Source: an uncultured Lachnospiraceae bacterium (GTDB lineage Bacteria > Bacillota > Clostridia > Lachnospirales > Lachnospiraceae). Taken from it: 32,777 nt of DNA. Below are positions 1 to 6,597 of this stretch, piece by piece (the first letter of the stretch is position 1; the number at the start of each line of letters is the position of its first letter). The DNA lies in NCBI GenBank assembly GCA_900315055.1, contig OMXP01000029.1, positions 1 through 32,777 on the forward strand, read 5' to 3'. Position numbers and translations under genes: made by a program. Below the pieces are notes generated by a model. It saw only the letters and a list, made by a program, of their open reading frames with translations, was not told where the DNA came from and searched no databases.

Positions 1-96
1 GAACACTTCTGGGTACTCTTTCAATTCCGTTGATGCCATCCCCAGATAGTCTTCAATATGAAGTTGTCTGTTCTTGAATCTACTTTTGGTTGCCAT
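1..96 (-). CDS. Intron-encoded reverse transcriptase/maturase, N-terminus only (partial)
   Basis: An ATG at 96 opens 32 codons (MATKSRFKNRQLHIEDYLGM and onward) that run without a stop off the left edge of the window. Position and frame fit an intron-encoded protein starting inside domain IV, about 400 nt from the intron 5' end. The visible part precedes the reverse-transcriptase motifs, so no RT, maturase or endonuclease motif can be confirmed here. The assignment rests on the intron RNA features upstream rather than on the protein itself. Confidence 0.55.
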   Translation of the reverse strand, partial: MATKSRFKNRQLHIEDYLGMASTELKEYPEVF

Positions 97-494
97 GGCC
101 TTCTGACACTCGTTTGTTCGGCCCTTCCCTCTGTAGGGAGGTACTATGGCCTCGGCTGACTTCTCACGGTTAACCTTTTTCGACCGAGGGCGGAAAGCGT
201 ACGTTTCCATTGCCTCGTCCGTGAGATCTCCCCGGGTACTCACACGCTCTTTCCTGCTTATGCCTGTCTCATCTACTGCCGTGTGCTCCGTGCAGCTATG
301 CGACTTTGACCTGTTTGGCGGTCTCATCAACACGCGGCAGACTTATGAGCTTCCTGTACGTCAGGCCAGCAGTTTGCCTTCGCCTTCCTCCAGACGCCTC
401 CTCACGTCAACGCCCTTGGCTTTGGCTGTACTCTTCCCACTGCCGGGCGAGTTAGGGACTTTCACCCATTAGAGCGTGCGCCCGCCGGGCGCAC
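1..494 (-). mobile_element. Group II intron, 5' part (cut by window edge)
   Basis: Read on the minus strand, the element starts at 494 with GTGCGCCCGGCGGGCGCAC, which fits the GUGCG 5' end of bacterial group II introns. It continues with a GGGTGAAAGTCCC block and a GAGTACCCGGGGAGATCT block of the kind found in domain I. About 400 nt of RNA domains precede the start codon of the encoded reverse transcriptase at 96. The 5' boundary lies one base past the foot of a terminator hairpin (496-530) that follows cysK. Insertion just after terminator stems is the known habit of class C introns, so class C is the favoured assignment, but the catalytic domains V/VI and the 3' end lie outside the window. 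Confidence 0.82.
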
Positions 495-495
495 C

Positions 496-530
496 AAAAT
501 CCCCGTCCGGCACTGCCGGGCGGGGATTTT
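496..530 (-). terminator. Intrinsic terminator of cysK, target of the intron
   Basis: A 16-bp stem with one G-U pair (AAAATCCCCGTCCGGC against GCCGGGCGGGGATTTT) closes on a three-base loop, 66 bases after the cysK stop. Reading on the minus strand the 3' arm ends in ATTTTG and the intron begins directly after it. The intron has therefore replaced whatever followed the U-tract. Confidence 0.85.
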
Positions 531-596
531 GGTCTTCAGGAGTTCAACTATGGTTTTGTAAGAATTGTTTCTTGTATTTCCGTCTTTGTTTTCCGA

Positions 597-1538
597 TCAG
601 TTCTCGGAATTGAACAGCGGTGTGGACAGGTAGCGGTCGCCAGAATCCGGGAGCAGTGCTACAACGGTCTTGCCCTTGAATTCAGGACGCTTTGCCACCT
701 GAACAGCTGCCCAGAGGGCTGCGCCGGAAGAAATGCCGACGAGGAATCCCTCTTCCACTGCGACGGCCTTGCCGGTGGTAAAGGCCGCATCGTTCGGCAC
801 GCGGATGATCTCATCGTAGATCGAGGTATCGAGGGTCTTCGGAATGAAGCCTGCGCCGATGCCCTGGATCTTGTGAGGTCCGGGCTGATCGCCGGAGAGA
901 ACTGCGGAGGTATCCGGCTCAACGGCGATGACCTTCACGTTCGGATTCTGCTCCTTGAGGTACTTGCCGACGCCGGTCAGCGTGCCGCCCGTGCCGACGC
1001 CTGCGATGAAGGCATCGACCTTGCCGTCGGTATCTCTCCAGATCTCGGGGCCGGTGGTCTCATAGTGAGCCTTCGGGTTGGCCGGGTTGTCGAACTGTCC
1101 GAGGATCACGGATCCGGGGATCTCCTTGTTCAGCTCCTCTGCCTTTGCAATGGCACCCTTCATGCCCTTGGTGCCCTCTGTCAGGACCAGCTGTGCGCCG
1201 TAGGCGCGAAGGAGGTTCCGTCGCTCCACACTCATCGTATCCGGCAGGGTCAGGATTGCCTTGTAACCCTTTGCCGCTGCAACTGCCGCAATGCCGATGC
1301 CGGTGTTGCCGCTTGTGGGCTCGATGATCGTTGCGCCGGGCTTTAACTCTCCGCTCTTTTCCGCATCCTCAATCATTGCGATTGCGATACGGTCCTTGAC
1401 GGATCCTGCCGGGTTGAAGTACTCCAGCTTTGCCAGGATCGTCGCATCCGTGACGCCCTGTGCCTTTTCGAAATTGACAACCTCCAGAAGAGGGGTGTTG
1501 CCGATCAGTTCTGTTGCGCTCTTGTAAATCTTTGCCAT
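597..1538 (-). CDS. cysK: Cysteine synthase A (O-acetylserine sulfhydrylase)
   Basis: This PLP enzyme makes L-cysteine from O-acetylserine and sulfide in the cytoplasm. The 313-residue product has the family's usual length. NPAGSVKDR carries the Schiff-base lysine (K48); [10 protein letters not shown] is the substrate loop; [10 protein letters not shown] binds the PLP phosphate; [10 protein letters not shown] is near the C-terminus. The start at 1538 ([18 protein letters not shown]) has a GGAG ribosome binding site and matches the family N-terminus. An in-frame ATG at 1622 would add 28 non-conserved residues and abuts the stop of a short leader ORF. The gene is monocistronic, with its own promoter and terminator, divergent from the carbamate kinase gene. 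Confidence 0.95.
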   Translation of the reverse strand: MAKIYKSATELIGNTPLLEVVNFEKAQGVTDATILAKLEYFNPAGSVKDRIAIAMIEDAEKSGELKPGATIIEPTSGNTGIGIAAVAAAKGYKAILTLPDTMSVERRNLLRAYGAQLVLTEGTKGMKGAIAKAEELNKEIPGSVILGQFDNPANPKAHYETTGPEIWRDTDGKVDAFIAGVGTGGTLTGVGKYLKEQNPNVKVIAVEPDTSAVLSGDQPGPHKIQGIGAGFIPKTLDTSIYDEIIRVPNDAAFTTGKAVAVEEGFLVGISSGAALWAAVQVAKRPEFKGKTVVALLPDSGDRYLSTPLFNSEN

Positions 1539-1622
1539 GATTTTGTCTCCATTCGCTATGGTTTGTATGATGTTTGCCGGGCAGGTTCGCTCCCTGTCCT
1601 GTGATAACGGTTCTCCTGTCAT

Positions 1623-1655
1623 TTACAGACATCGACATCGTCTGAAGGCGCTCAT
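1623..1655 (-). CDS. Cysteine-containing leader peptide upstream of cysK (candidate)
   Basis: A 10-codon ORF encodes MSAFRRCRCL and is preceded at proper spacing by AGAGG. Two of its last four codons are TGT (Cys). Its TAA stop is immediately followed by ATG, which is in frame with cysK. It begins roughly 45 nt after the predicted cysK transcription start. The position, the ribosome binding site and the Cys codons ahead of a cysteine-synthesis gene suggest a ribosome-based sensor of charged tRNA-Cys. Cysteine-rich attenuator ORFs are known in mycobacteria; I know of no established equivalent for clostridial cysK. Translation is inferred, not shown. Confidence 0.5.
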   Translation of the reverse strand: MSAFRRCRCL

Positions 1656-1663
1656 CGTTTCCT

Positions 1664-1692
1664 CTCTTAATTCCTAGTAAATACGTATGTTT
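1664..1692 (-). promoter_or_regulatory. Possible Rrf2-type (CymR/IscR-like) regulator box in cysK leader
   Basis: The AT-rich segment around AATTCCTAGTAAATACGTAT lies just downstream of the predicted cysK transcription start. Its ATTCCTA/TAGGAAT core resembles sites bound by Rrf2-family cysteine and Fe-S regulators of Firmicutes. No regulator gene is nearby, and the match is by eye only. Confidence 0.25.
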
Positions 1693-1707
1693 GCTTGGAT
1701 TACCTAC

Positions 1708-1735
1708 ATCTTAGCACGTCACAAAACTTTGTCAA
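1708..1735 (-). promoter_or_regulatory. cysK promoter
   Basis: On the minus strand: -35 TTGACA (1735-1730), 16-base spacer, -10 TAAGAT (1713-1708). The predicted start near 1700 gives a leader of about 160 nt containing the mini-ORF. Confidence 0.7.
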
Positions 1736-1752
1736 CAAGAAAAAACGCGATG

Positions 1753-1761
1753 TGCTAAAAT
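1753..1761 (+). promoter_or_regulatory. Carbamate kinase promoter, extended -10
   Basis: TGCTAAAAT is an extended -10 (TG-N-hexamer) 38 bases before the arcC start codon. No good -35 hexamer sits at 16-18 bases, as is common for extended -10 promoters. The same GTGCTAARAT word forms the cysK -10 on the other strand. Confidence 0.45.
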
Positions 1762-1799
1762 CATCTCCAGAACAAGGCACACTCCGGAGGTTGCAGGAT

Positions 1800-2744
1800 A
1801 TGGAAGAAAAGAAGCAGAAACGAATCGTCGTCGCTCTCGGGCACAATGCCCTCGGCTACACCACGACAGAGCAGTGGAATGCCGTCCGCACGACAGCCAA
1901 AAAGCTTGCCGATCTCGTTGAGGCCGGCTATCAGCTGACCATCACCCACAGCAACGGCCCGCAGGTCTCCATGATCCACAAGGCGATGACAGAGTTGCAC
2001 CGGATCTACATCGATTACACGCCGGCGCCGATGAGCGTCTGCTCCGCAATGAGCCAGGGCTATGCCGGATATGATATCCAGAACGCCCTGAAGGCAGAGC
2101 TGTTAACCCGCGGCATCACCACTCCGGTATCCACGATTCTGACGCAGGTTTCCGTGGACCCCTATGATGAGGCGTTTTACGCACCGACCAAGAAGATCGG
2201 CCGGTACATGTCCAAGGAGGATGCGGACAATGAGGTGAAGAAGGGCAACTACGTCGTCGAGGAGCCCGGCAAGGGGTATCTGCGTGTGGTCGCAACACCA
2301 AAGCCCCTCGACATCCTTGAGATCGATGCCATCCGTCTCCTCGTTGACAACGGCCAGATCGTCATCTGCTGCGGAGGCGGCGGCATCCCGGTCATCATTC
2401 AGGATGGTGCCCTGCAGGGTGCCTCGGCTGTCATCGAGAAGGATGACATCGCAGGAAAGCTTGCATCGGATCTTAAAAGTGATGAACTCGTGATCCTCAC
2501 CTCCGTCCCGAATGTCTATCTGAACTTCGGCCGGGAGGATCAGAAGGCCATCGAGCGCATGAACGTCGAGGAGGCCAAGCAGTATATCGCCGAGGGCCAG
2601 TTCGGTCCCGATGACATGCTGCCGAAGATCAATGCGGCGATTCAGTACCTTGCCGCGCGCCCGGACGGCAGAACGATCATCACGACCGCCGACAACGTCA
2701 TCGACGCCCTGAACGGGAAGGCCGGAACGACGATCACGGCATAG
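1800..2744 (+). CDS. arcC: Carbamate kinase
   Basis: A 314-residue amino-acid-kinase-fold protein that would interconvert carbamoyl phosphate plus ADP and carbamate plus ATP. Supporting motifs are HSNGPQVSMIHKA, CCGGGGIPVI (usually ACGGGGIPV), ASAVIEKDDIAGKLASDL (the lysine and aspartates near the phosphates) and LTSVPNVYLNFG, ending in NGKAGTTITA. The N-terminal glycine-rich loop reads ALGHNALG instead of ALGGNAL; a GH-type loop also occurs in a clostridial subfamily of these kinases. The start at 1800 is chosen for GGAGG nine bases upstream. No arginine deiminase or ornithine carbamoyltransferase gene adjoins it, so the pathway supplying carbamoyl phosphate is unclear. A strong terminator follows. 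Confidence 0.88.
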   Translation: MEEKKQKRIVVALGHNALGYTTTEQWNAVRTTAKKLADLVEAGYQLTITHSNGPQVSMIHKAMTELHRIYIDYTPAPMSVCSAMSQGYAGYDIQNALKAELLTRGITTPVSTILTQVSVDPYDEAFYAPTKKIGRYMSKEDADNEVKKGNYVVEEPGKGYLRVVATPKPLDILEIDAIRLLVDNGQIVICCGGGGIPVIIQDGALQGASAVIEKDDIAGKLASDLKSDELVILTSVPNVYLNFGREDQKAIERMNVEEAKQYIAEGQFGPDDMLPKINAAIQYLAARPDGRTIITTADNVIDALNGKAGTTITA

Positions 2745-2777
2745 TCGTCAGCAAATCTGAAAATCGAATAACCACGA

Positions 2778-2814
2778 AAAAGGCAGGTTTCCTCACATTG
2801 GAAACCTGCCTTTC
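2778..2814. terminator. Bidirectional terminator between arcC and lspA
   Basis: AGGCAGGTTTCC and GGAAACCTGCCT form a 12-bp stem with a 7-base loop. It is flanked by A-rich sequence on the left and TTTCGTATTT on the right, so it can serve both converging transcripts. Confidence 0.85.
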
Positions 2815-2840
2815 GTATTTCGTGTGCAGTTGTTTAAGAC

Positions 2841-3332
2841 TCAGTCGTCGCTCTTTTCCAGGATCTCGTCAATCACAATCAGGATCGCCCCGGCAAAGAT
2901 CGAGAAGTCCGCCGTGTTGAAGGCAAGCTGTGTCAGCTTCTCTGGTCCCTTCGTAAAGGTCACAAAGTCCGTCACATATCCGTCCCTGAGACGGTCCGCA
3001 AGATTCCCCAGGGCGCCGCCGGTCAGGAGGGAAAGTCCCGCCTTCCGAAGCTTCTTCTCTCCGCTCCCCGTCAGGGCAAGCGTGGTGCTGAGGACACCTG
3101 CAACCGTTCCGGTTGCAGCAGCTGTCACGGTACGCACGAGCTTTCTGTCCTTCTCAAACGCATTGCAGGCAAACCCGCCGTTCTTTGTGTTGGAAAGTAT
3201 CACAAAGTCCTTCACCCGAACCATGCCATCTGCCGGGATCTTCTTTTTGACAGCCTTCTTAAAACTCTGATCCGCCGCAAAAACCACTGCGGCAGCTGCG
3301 GGATACAGCAGAAAATCCGCGTTCCGCTTCAT
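2841..3332 (-). CDS. lspA: Lipoprotein signal peptidase (signal peptidase II), divergent
   Basis: A 163-residue membrane protein with the two catalytic aspartate motifs of LspA: GGALGNLADR (D113) followed by GYVTDFVTF, and FNTADFSIF (D142). The family cleaves signal peptides from prolipoproteins at the lipidated cysteine. Hydrophobic segments lie at about residues 8-21, 67-89, 97-112 and 140-156, consistent with the usual four helices. The central NTKNGGFACNAF is a loose version of the N-x-G-x-A-F region, so the protein is diverged but the active-site pair is intact. It starts 26 bases after the clpX stop with GAGGGG as ribosome binding site and is probably co-transcribed with clpX. Confidence 0.82.
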   Translation of the reverse strand: MKRNADFLLYPAAAAVVFAADQSFKKAVKKKIPADGMVRVKDFVILSNTKNGGFACNAFEKDRKLVRTVTAAATGTVAGVLSTTLALTGSGEKKLRKAGLSLLTGGALGNLADRLRDGYVTDFVTFTKGPEKLTQLAFNTADFSIFAGAILIVIDEILEKSDD

Positions 3333-3358
3333 GATAATCCCCTCTTCCCAGTACGGAT

Positions 3359-5029
3359 TTACGAGTTTGCGCCTTCCTGTACCACGCCGGTGCCTGCCGT
3401 GGTCTCAAGCTTCTTCTGCTCGGTGGTGCTTCCGGACAGTCCGAGGCTCTGTTTGATCTCGACACGCGGGCCGCCCTTGCCCTCGATGTAGTCCTGGGTG
3501 ATGATCACCTTGCCGATGTTCTTGTCCTTCGGGACCTCATACATGATGTCGAGCATGAAGCCCTCGATGATGGAGCGCAGTGCTCTTGCACCGGTCTCCT
3601 TCTTTGCAGCCTGTTTTGCAATCGCACGCAGGGCGCCGTCCTCGAACTCGAGGTCCACGCCATCCAGTGCGAGCAGCTTCTGGTACTGCTTGATGATCGC
3701 GTTCTTCGGCTTCGTGAGGATATCAACATACATGTCCTCGGACAGACTCTGCAGCGTGCAGACGATCGGCAGACGGCCGAGGAACTCGGGGATCATGCCG
3801 AAATCACGCAGGTCATCATTCGTGACCTTGTCCATGATGTTCGGATCATCGTCAAACTTGTCCTTGAGCTCCGCCGAGAAGCCGATGGATGTCTGTTTCT
3901 TGAGTCTCTGCTTGATGATGCTCTCGAGACCCGGGAACGCACCGCCGACGATAAACAGGATGTTCGTCGTGTCGACCGTCACGTTCGGTACCATGGCGCT
4001 CTTGGAGTTGGCGCCCACCGGTACCTCAACCTCGGAGCCCTCAAGGAGCTTTAAAAGTCCCTGCTGGACCGCTTCGCCGGAGACATCGCGGGAGTTCAGG
4101 TTCTGCTTCTTGGCAAGCTTGTCGATCTCATCGATGAAGACAATGCCCTTCTGTGCCATGTCGACGTCGTTATCCGCCGCCGCAAGGAGCTTGGAGATGC
4201 AGCTCTCGACATCATCGCCGATGTAGCCGGCCTCCGTCAGGCTCGTCGCATCCGTGATCGCAAGCGGCACATCCAGAAGGCGCGCCAGCGTCTGAACAAG
4301 ATAGGTCTTGCCGGATCCGGTGGGTCCGATGAGCAGGATGTTGGACTTTCCAATCTCGATGTCGTCCATCGTGCCGGTGCGGACTCTCTTGTAATGGTTA
4401 TAGGCCGCAACCGCGATCGTCTTCTTTGCCTTCTCCTGTCCGATGACGTACTTGTCCAGCTCCGCCTTTAACAGATGCGGTGCCGGGATATTATCTGCTG
4501 AGAAGACCGGCTTGGGGCCGTCCTTCTTCTTTTTCTTTACCTTCTGCTGCGGGCCGTTCGAATAACCGCCGAACAGATCACCCAGATTCACGAAGTTGAT
4601 CTGGGGCTTGCGGTCCTCCTTCTCATCGTTGTCGTCGTCCTCATTCTTGGACTCGAACTTGCGTGAAGACTCGTCCCAGTAGAACTTTCTCTGCTTGTTT
4701 TTATCTTCCGAATCGGAAGAGGACGAACCGTCTTCGGATTTGCCATCCTCATTCTTCACGGCGGGGGTGTTTTCACTCTGCTTTGCGGGAGCACTGTCAT
4801 TGGTATCCGGGGTAAACATCTTCGCCAGTGAATTCATATCCGGGATCTTGCCGTCCTGCAGCTGCCTGAGGATCTCCTCGTAGTCAATGCTGCTTGCCTG
4901 GTTGATCATTTTCTGCATGCAGTCCGGGCAGATGTACATCCCGTTATGAAGATCGATCAGCTTTCCGGCATCCTCTTCGGAGCGGTGGCAGATCGAACAA
5001 TATCTGATTTCATCATCTTTATCGCTCAT
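3359..5029 (-). CDS. clpX: ATP-dependent Clp protease ATP-binding subunit ClpX, long-linker form
   Basis: AAA+ unfoldase that feeds substrates to ClpP. The N-terminal zinc-binding domain has C11, C14, C34 and C37. Walker A is GPTGSGKT (235-242), Walker B is GIVFIDE (295-301), the pore loop is AGYIGDDVE (268-275), and the ClpP-docking IGF loop is at 382-384. GARALRS near the C-terminus is sensor 2. At 556 residues it is about 130 longer than a typical ClpX. The extra length is a low-complexity charged linker (about 70-178) between zinc domain and AAA module, acidic and serine-rich first, then lysine-rich, plus a C-terminal tail. No clpP is in the window. Confidence 0.95.
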   Translation of the reverse strand: MSDKDDEIRYCSICHRSEEDAGKLIDLHNGMYICPDCMQKMINQASSIDYEEILRQLQDGKIPDMNSLAKMFTPDTNDSAPAKQSENTPAVKNEDGKSEDGSSSSDSEDKNKQRKFYWDESSRKFESKNEDDDNDEKEDRKPQINFVNLGDLFGGYSNGPQQKVKKKKKDGPKPVFSADNIPAPHLLKAELDKYVIGQEKAKKTIAVAAYNHYKRVRTGTMDDIEIGKSNILLIGPTGSGKTYLVQTLARLLDVPLAITDATSLTEAGYIGDDVESCISKLLAAADNDVDMAQKGIVFIDEIDKLAKKQNLNSRDVSGEAVQQGLLKLLEGSEVEVPVGANSKSAMVPNVTVDTTNILFIVGGAFPGLESIIKQRLKKQTSIGFSAELKDKFDDDPNIMDKVTNDDLRDFGMIPEFLGRLPIVCTLQSLSEDMYVDILTKPKNAIIKQYQKLLALDGVDLEFEDGALRAIAKQAAKKETGARALRSIIEGFMLDIMYEVPKDKNIGKVIITQDYIEGKGGPRVEIKQSLGLSGSTTEQKKLETTAGTGVVQEGANS

Positions 5030-5043
5030 ATTCCCTGCTTTCC

Positions 5044-5071
5044 GCCGGGCGCGCCATAAGGCACTCCCGGC
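5044..5071 (-). promoter_or_regulatory. Stem-loop in the clpX leader
   Basis: GCCGGG/CCCGGC outer and GTGCC/GGCGC inner helices close on a TTAT loop, just upstream of the clpX ribosome binding site. There is no U-tract, so it is not a terminator. It may affect mRNA stability or ribosome loading. Confidence 0.45.
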
Positions 5072-5085
5072 TGCTGTTGTTGCCT

Positions 5086-5114
5086 ATTATAGAAGTCTAA
5101 CGAATTGCACACAA
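5086..5114 (-). promoter_or_regulatory. clpX promoter
   Basis: On the minus strand: -35 TTGTGT (5114-5109), 17-base spacer, perfect -10 TATAAT (5091-5086). Confidence 0.65.
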
Positions 5115-5201
5115 GTGAAAATTCTCTAAAAAGACTTCACCGGAAATTTATATTTATTCTATATCAGATGTCACAGATAGCAAGAGGCAGCCTGAAACTG
5201 C

Positions 5202-5732
5202 TTATTCAGCAGCTTCTTTCCTGCTCTCCCGGATCATGCGGGTAAGGCTCACGATATTTGCCACAATGGTCGCAGCGGCAAAGAAAGCCCCGGTGTAGGA
5301 ACGGTAGACCAGGTAGTAGATGACCCACGGAGCGAAGGTCGAAGTGACCAGGATCTTGAAGGCGATCGGATTTTTCATGTCCATGAGAAGGATATATACC
5401 GTGCAGACGATAAACGGGAGCCAGGACACGATGGTGCCGTCTCCGAAAAAGATCGTCAGGGCAAGCTGGGCTGCAATGAGCAGCAGCTTTGCGGGAAGGC
5501 CAAGCTTTTCCTTCACCGCAAGCACGTTCCGGATCACGGAAATCACGTTGCTGACAGCTCCCGTATAGGCCTGAAGCATGGTCATGGATACGGTCTGCAT
5601 GCCAATCTGCAGGGTCTGAAAGAACAGGATCTTCTTCTTTTCCTGAACCACGCCGGATGCGATCTGCACCATGGCGGCAGCAAAATCAATGATGTTTGCG
5701 ATGACAATCACCGCGGGCAGTACGTCTCTCAT
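5202..5732 (-). CDS. YgjV-like inner membrane protein
   Basis: A 176-residue hydrophobic protein with about five or six predicted membrane segments and a short charged C-terminal tail (ESRKEAAE). Length and the pattern of short helices with conserved Q, G and R positions (FFQTLQIGMQ, YTGAVSNVISVIRN) resemble the YgjV family, whose function is not known. The start at 5732 is favoured because AAGGTGG lies just upstream and the ATG overlaps the truA stop by one base (TGATG), indicating translational coupling. An upstream ATG would add eight residues inside truA. Confidence 0.6.
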   Translation of the reverse strand: MRDVLPAVIVIANIIDFAAAMVQIASGVVQEKKKILFFQTLQIGMQTVSMTMLQAYTGAVSNVISVIRNVLAVKEKLGLPAKLLLIAAQLALTIFFGDGTIVSWLPFIVCTVYILLMDMKNPIAFKILVTSTFAPWVIYYLVYRSYTGAFFAAATIVANIVSLTRMIRESRKEAAE

Positions 5733-6484
5733 CAGTAATCCACCTTCATCAGACAAAGTCCGAGGGCCGGCGCCGTGGGGCCTGCCATTTTGCGGTCCTT
5801 CGCTTCAAGGATGTCATCGATCTGTTCCGGCGTGATCCTGTGATACCCCGCCTCAAGCAGCGTCCCCGTCATGATGCGCACCTGGTTCTGCAGAAAGCCC
5901 GACCCGTGATAGTAGATGCGGATCGCATGGCCGTTTGTCTCGATGCGGATGGTATCGACGTTTCGGACCGTGGACTTTTTCATGTGCGGGTTGCCGCAGA
6001 AGCTCCTGAAGTCGTGCTCCCCCTGAAGGTGCTCTGCAGCCTCTCTCATCGCCGAAACGTCCGGCTCTTCCTTCAGGCACCAGATGTACTTTCGCTCAAA
6101 GACCGGCACCACACCGCTCTCCGCATACCAGAGGCTGTAGCGGTAGGTCTTGCCGATCGCCTTGTAGCGCGCATGGAAGCGCTCTGCTGCGATCTTCACC
6201 TCGCTCACGCTGATGTCATCCGGCAGGTAACGGTTCAGGTACTGCTGGATCTCAAGCTCGGACAGATCCGTTGCAAGAAGCGCATTGCAGACCATTGCCC
6301 GCGCATGCACGCCCGCATCGGTGCGCCCCGCGCCGATCACGTCCACCTGCTCTCCCGTCATGAGAGACAGTACGCTCTCGAGTTTTCCCTGAATGGTCAT
6401 GTCATTTCCCGGCTGGTGTTCCCACCCGAAATATCTCGTCCCGTCATAGGAGAGGGTCATCTTGTAGTTCTGCTTTTCTGCCAT
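5732..6484 (-). CDS. truA: tRNA pseudouridine(38-40) synthase
   Basis: A 250-residue TruA that isomerises uridines 38-40 in the tRNA anticodon arm. GAGRTDAGVHA contains the catalytic aspartate (D56). YDGTRYFGWEHQPG near the N-terminus and HDFRSFCG and FLQNQVRIMTGTLLE in the C-terminal half are family motifs. The start at 6484 (MAEKQNYKMTLSYDG) has GGAAAGGAAG upstream; in-frame codons further upstream carry no family sequence. The gene overlaps the following membrane protein gene by one base. Confidence 0.93.
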   Translation of the reverse strand: MAEKQNYKMTLSYDGTRYFGWEHQPGNDMTIQGKLESVLSLMTGEQVDVIGAGRTDAGVHARAMVCNALLATDLSELEIQQYLNRYLPDDISVSEVKIAAERFHARYKAIGKTYRYSLWYAESGVVPVFERKYIWCLKEEPDVSAMREAAEHLQGEHDFRSFCGNPHMKKSTVRNVDTIRIETNGHAIRIYYHGSGFLQNQVRIMTGTLLEAGYHRITPEQIDDILEAKDRKMAGPTAPALGLCLMKVDY

Positions 6485-6508
6485 GGTATCTTCCTTTCCG
6501 TGCAGGCC

Positions 6509-6536
6509 ATTATAATCGAAATGACCCGGAAAACAA
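6509..6536 (-). promoter_or_regulatory. truA promoter
   Basis: On the minus strand: -35 TTGTTT (6536-6531), 16-base spacer, -10 TATAAT (6514-6509). Confidence 0.6.
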
Positions 6537-6549
6537 AGACGCAAACCTG

Positions 6550-6558
6550 TGCTAAGAT
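6550..6558 (+). promoter_or_regulatory. Extended -10 promoter of the hydrolase-like gene
   Basis: TGCTAAGAT matches an extended -10 about 40 bases before the start codon. It repeats the GTGCTAAGAT word seen at the cysK promoter. No convincing -35 is present. Confidence 0.4.
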
Positions 6559-6597
6559 AGGGACCAGATAAGTGAACAATCGAAAGGACTGCAGACG

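Noticed and set aside
146..472. A 108-codon plus-strand frame
   Set aside because: It is the complement of the group II intron RNA domains; such spurious ORFs arise wherever these introns occur.
1539..1622. N-terminal extension of CysK from the ATG at 1622
   Set aside because: The 28 extra residues are unlike any CysK, and the ATG at 1538 has its own ribosome binding site; reinitiation at 1622 remains a minor possibility.
1539..1700. T-box (Cys) or SAM riboswitch before cysK
   Set aside because: No T-box core, no terminator and no SAM-I kink-turn motif; the short ORF explains the leader better.
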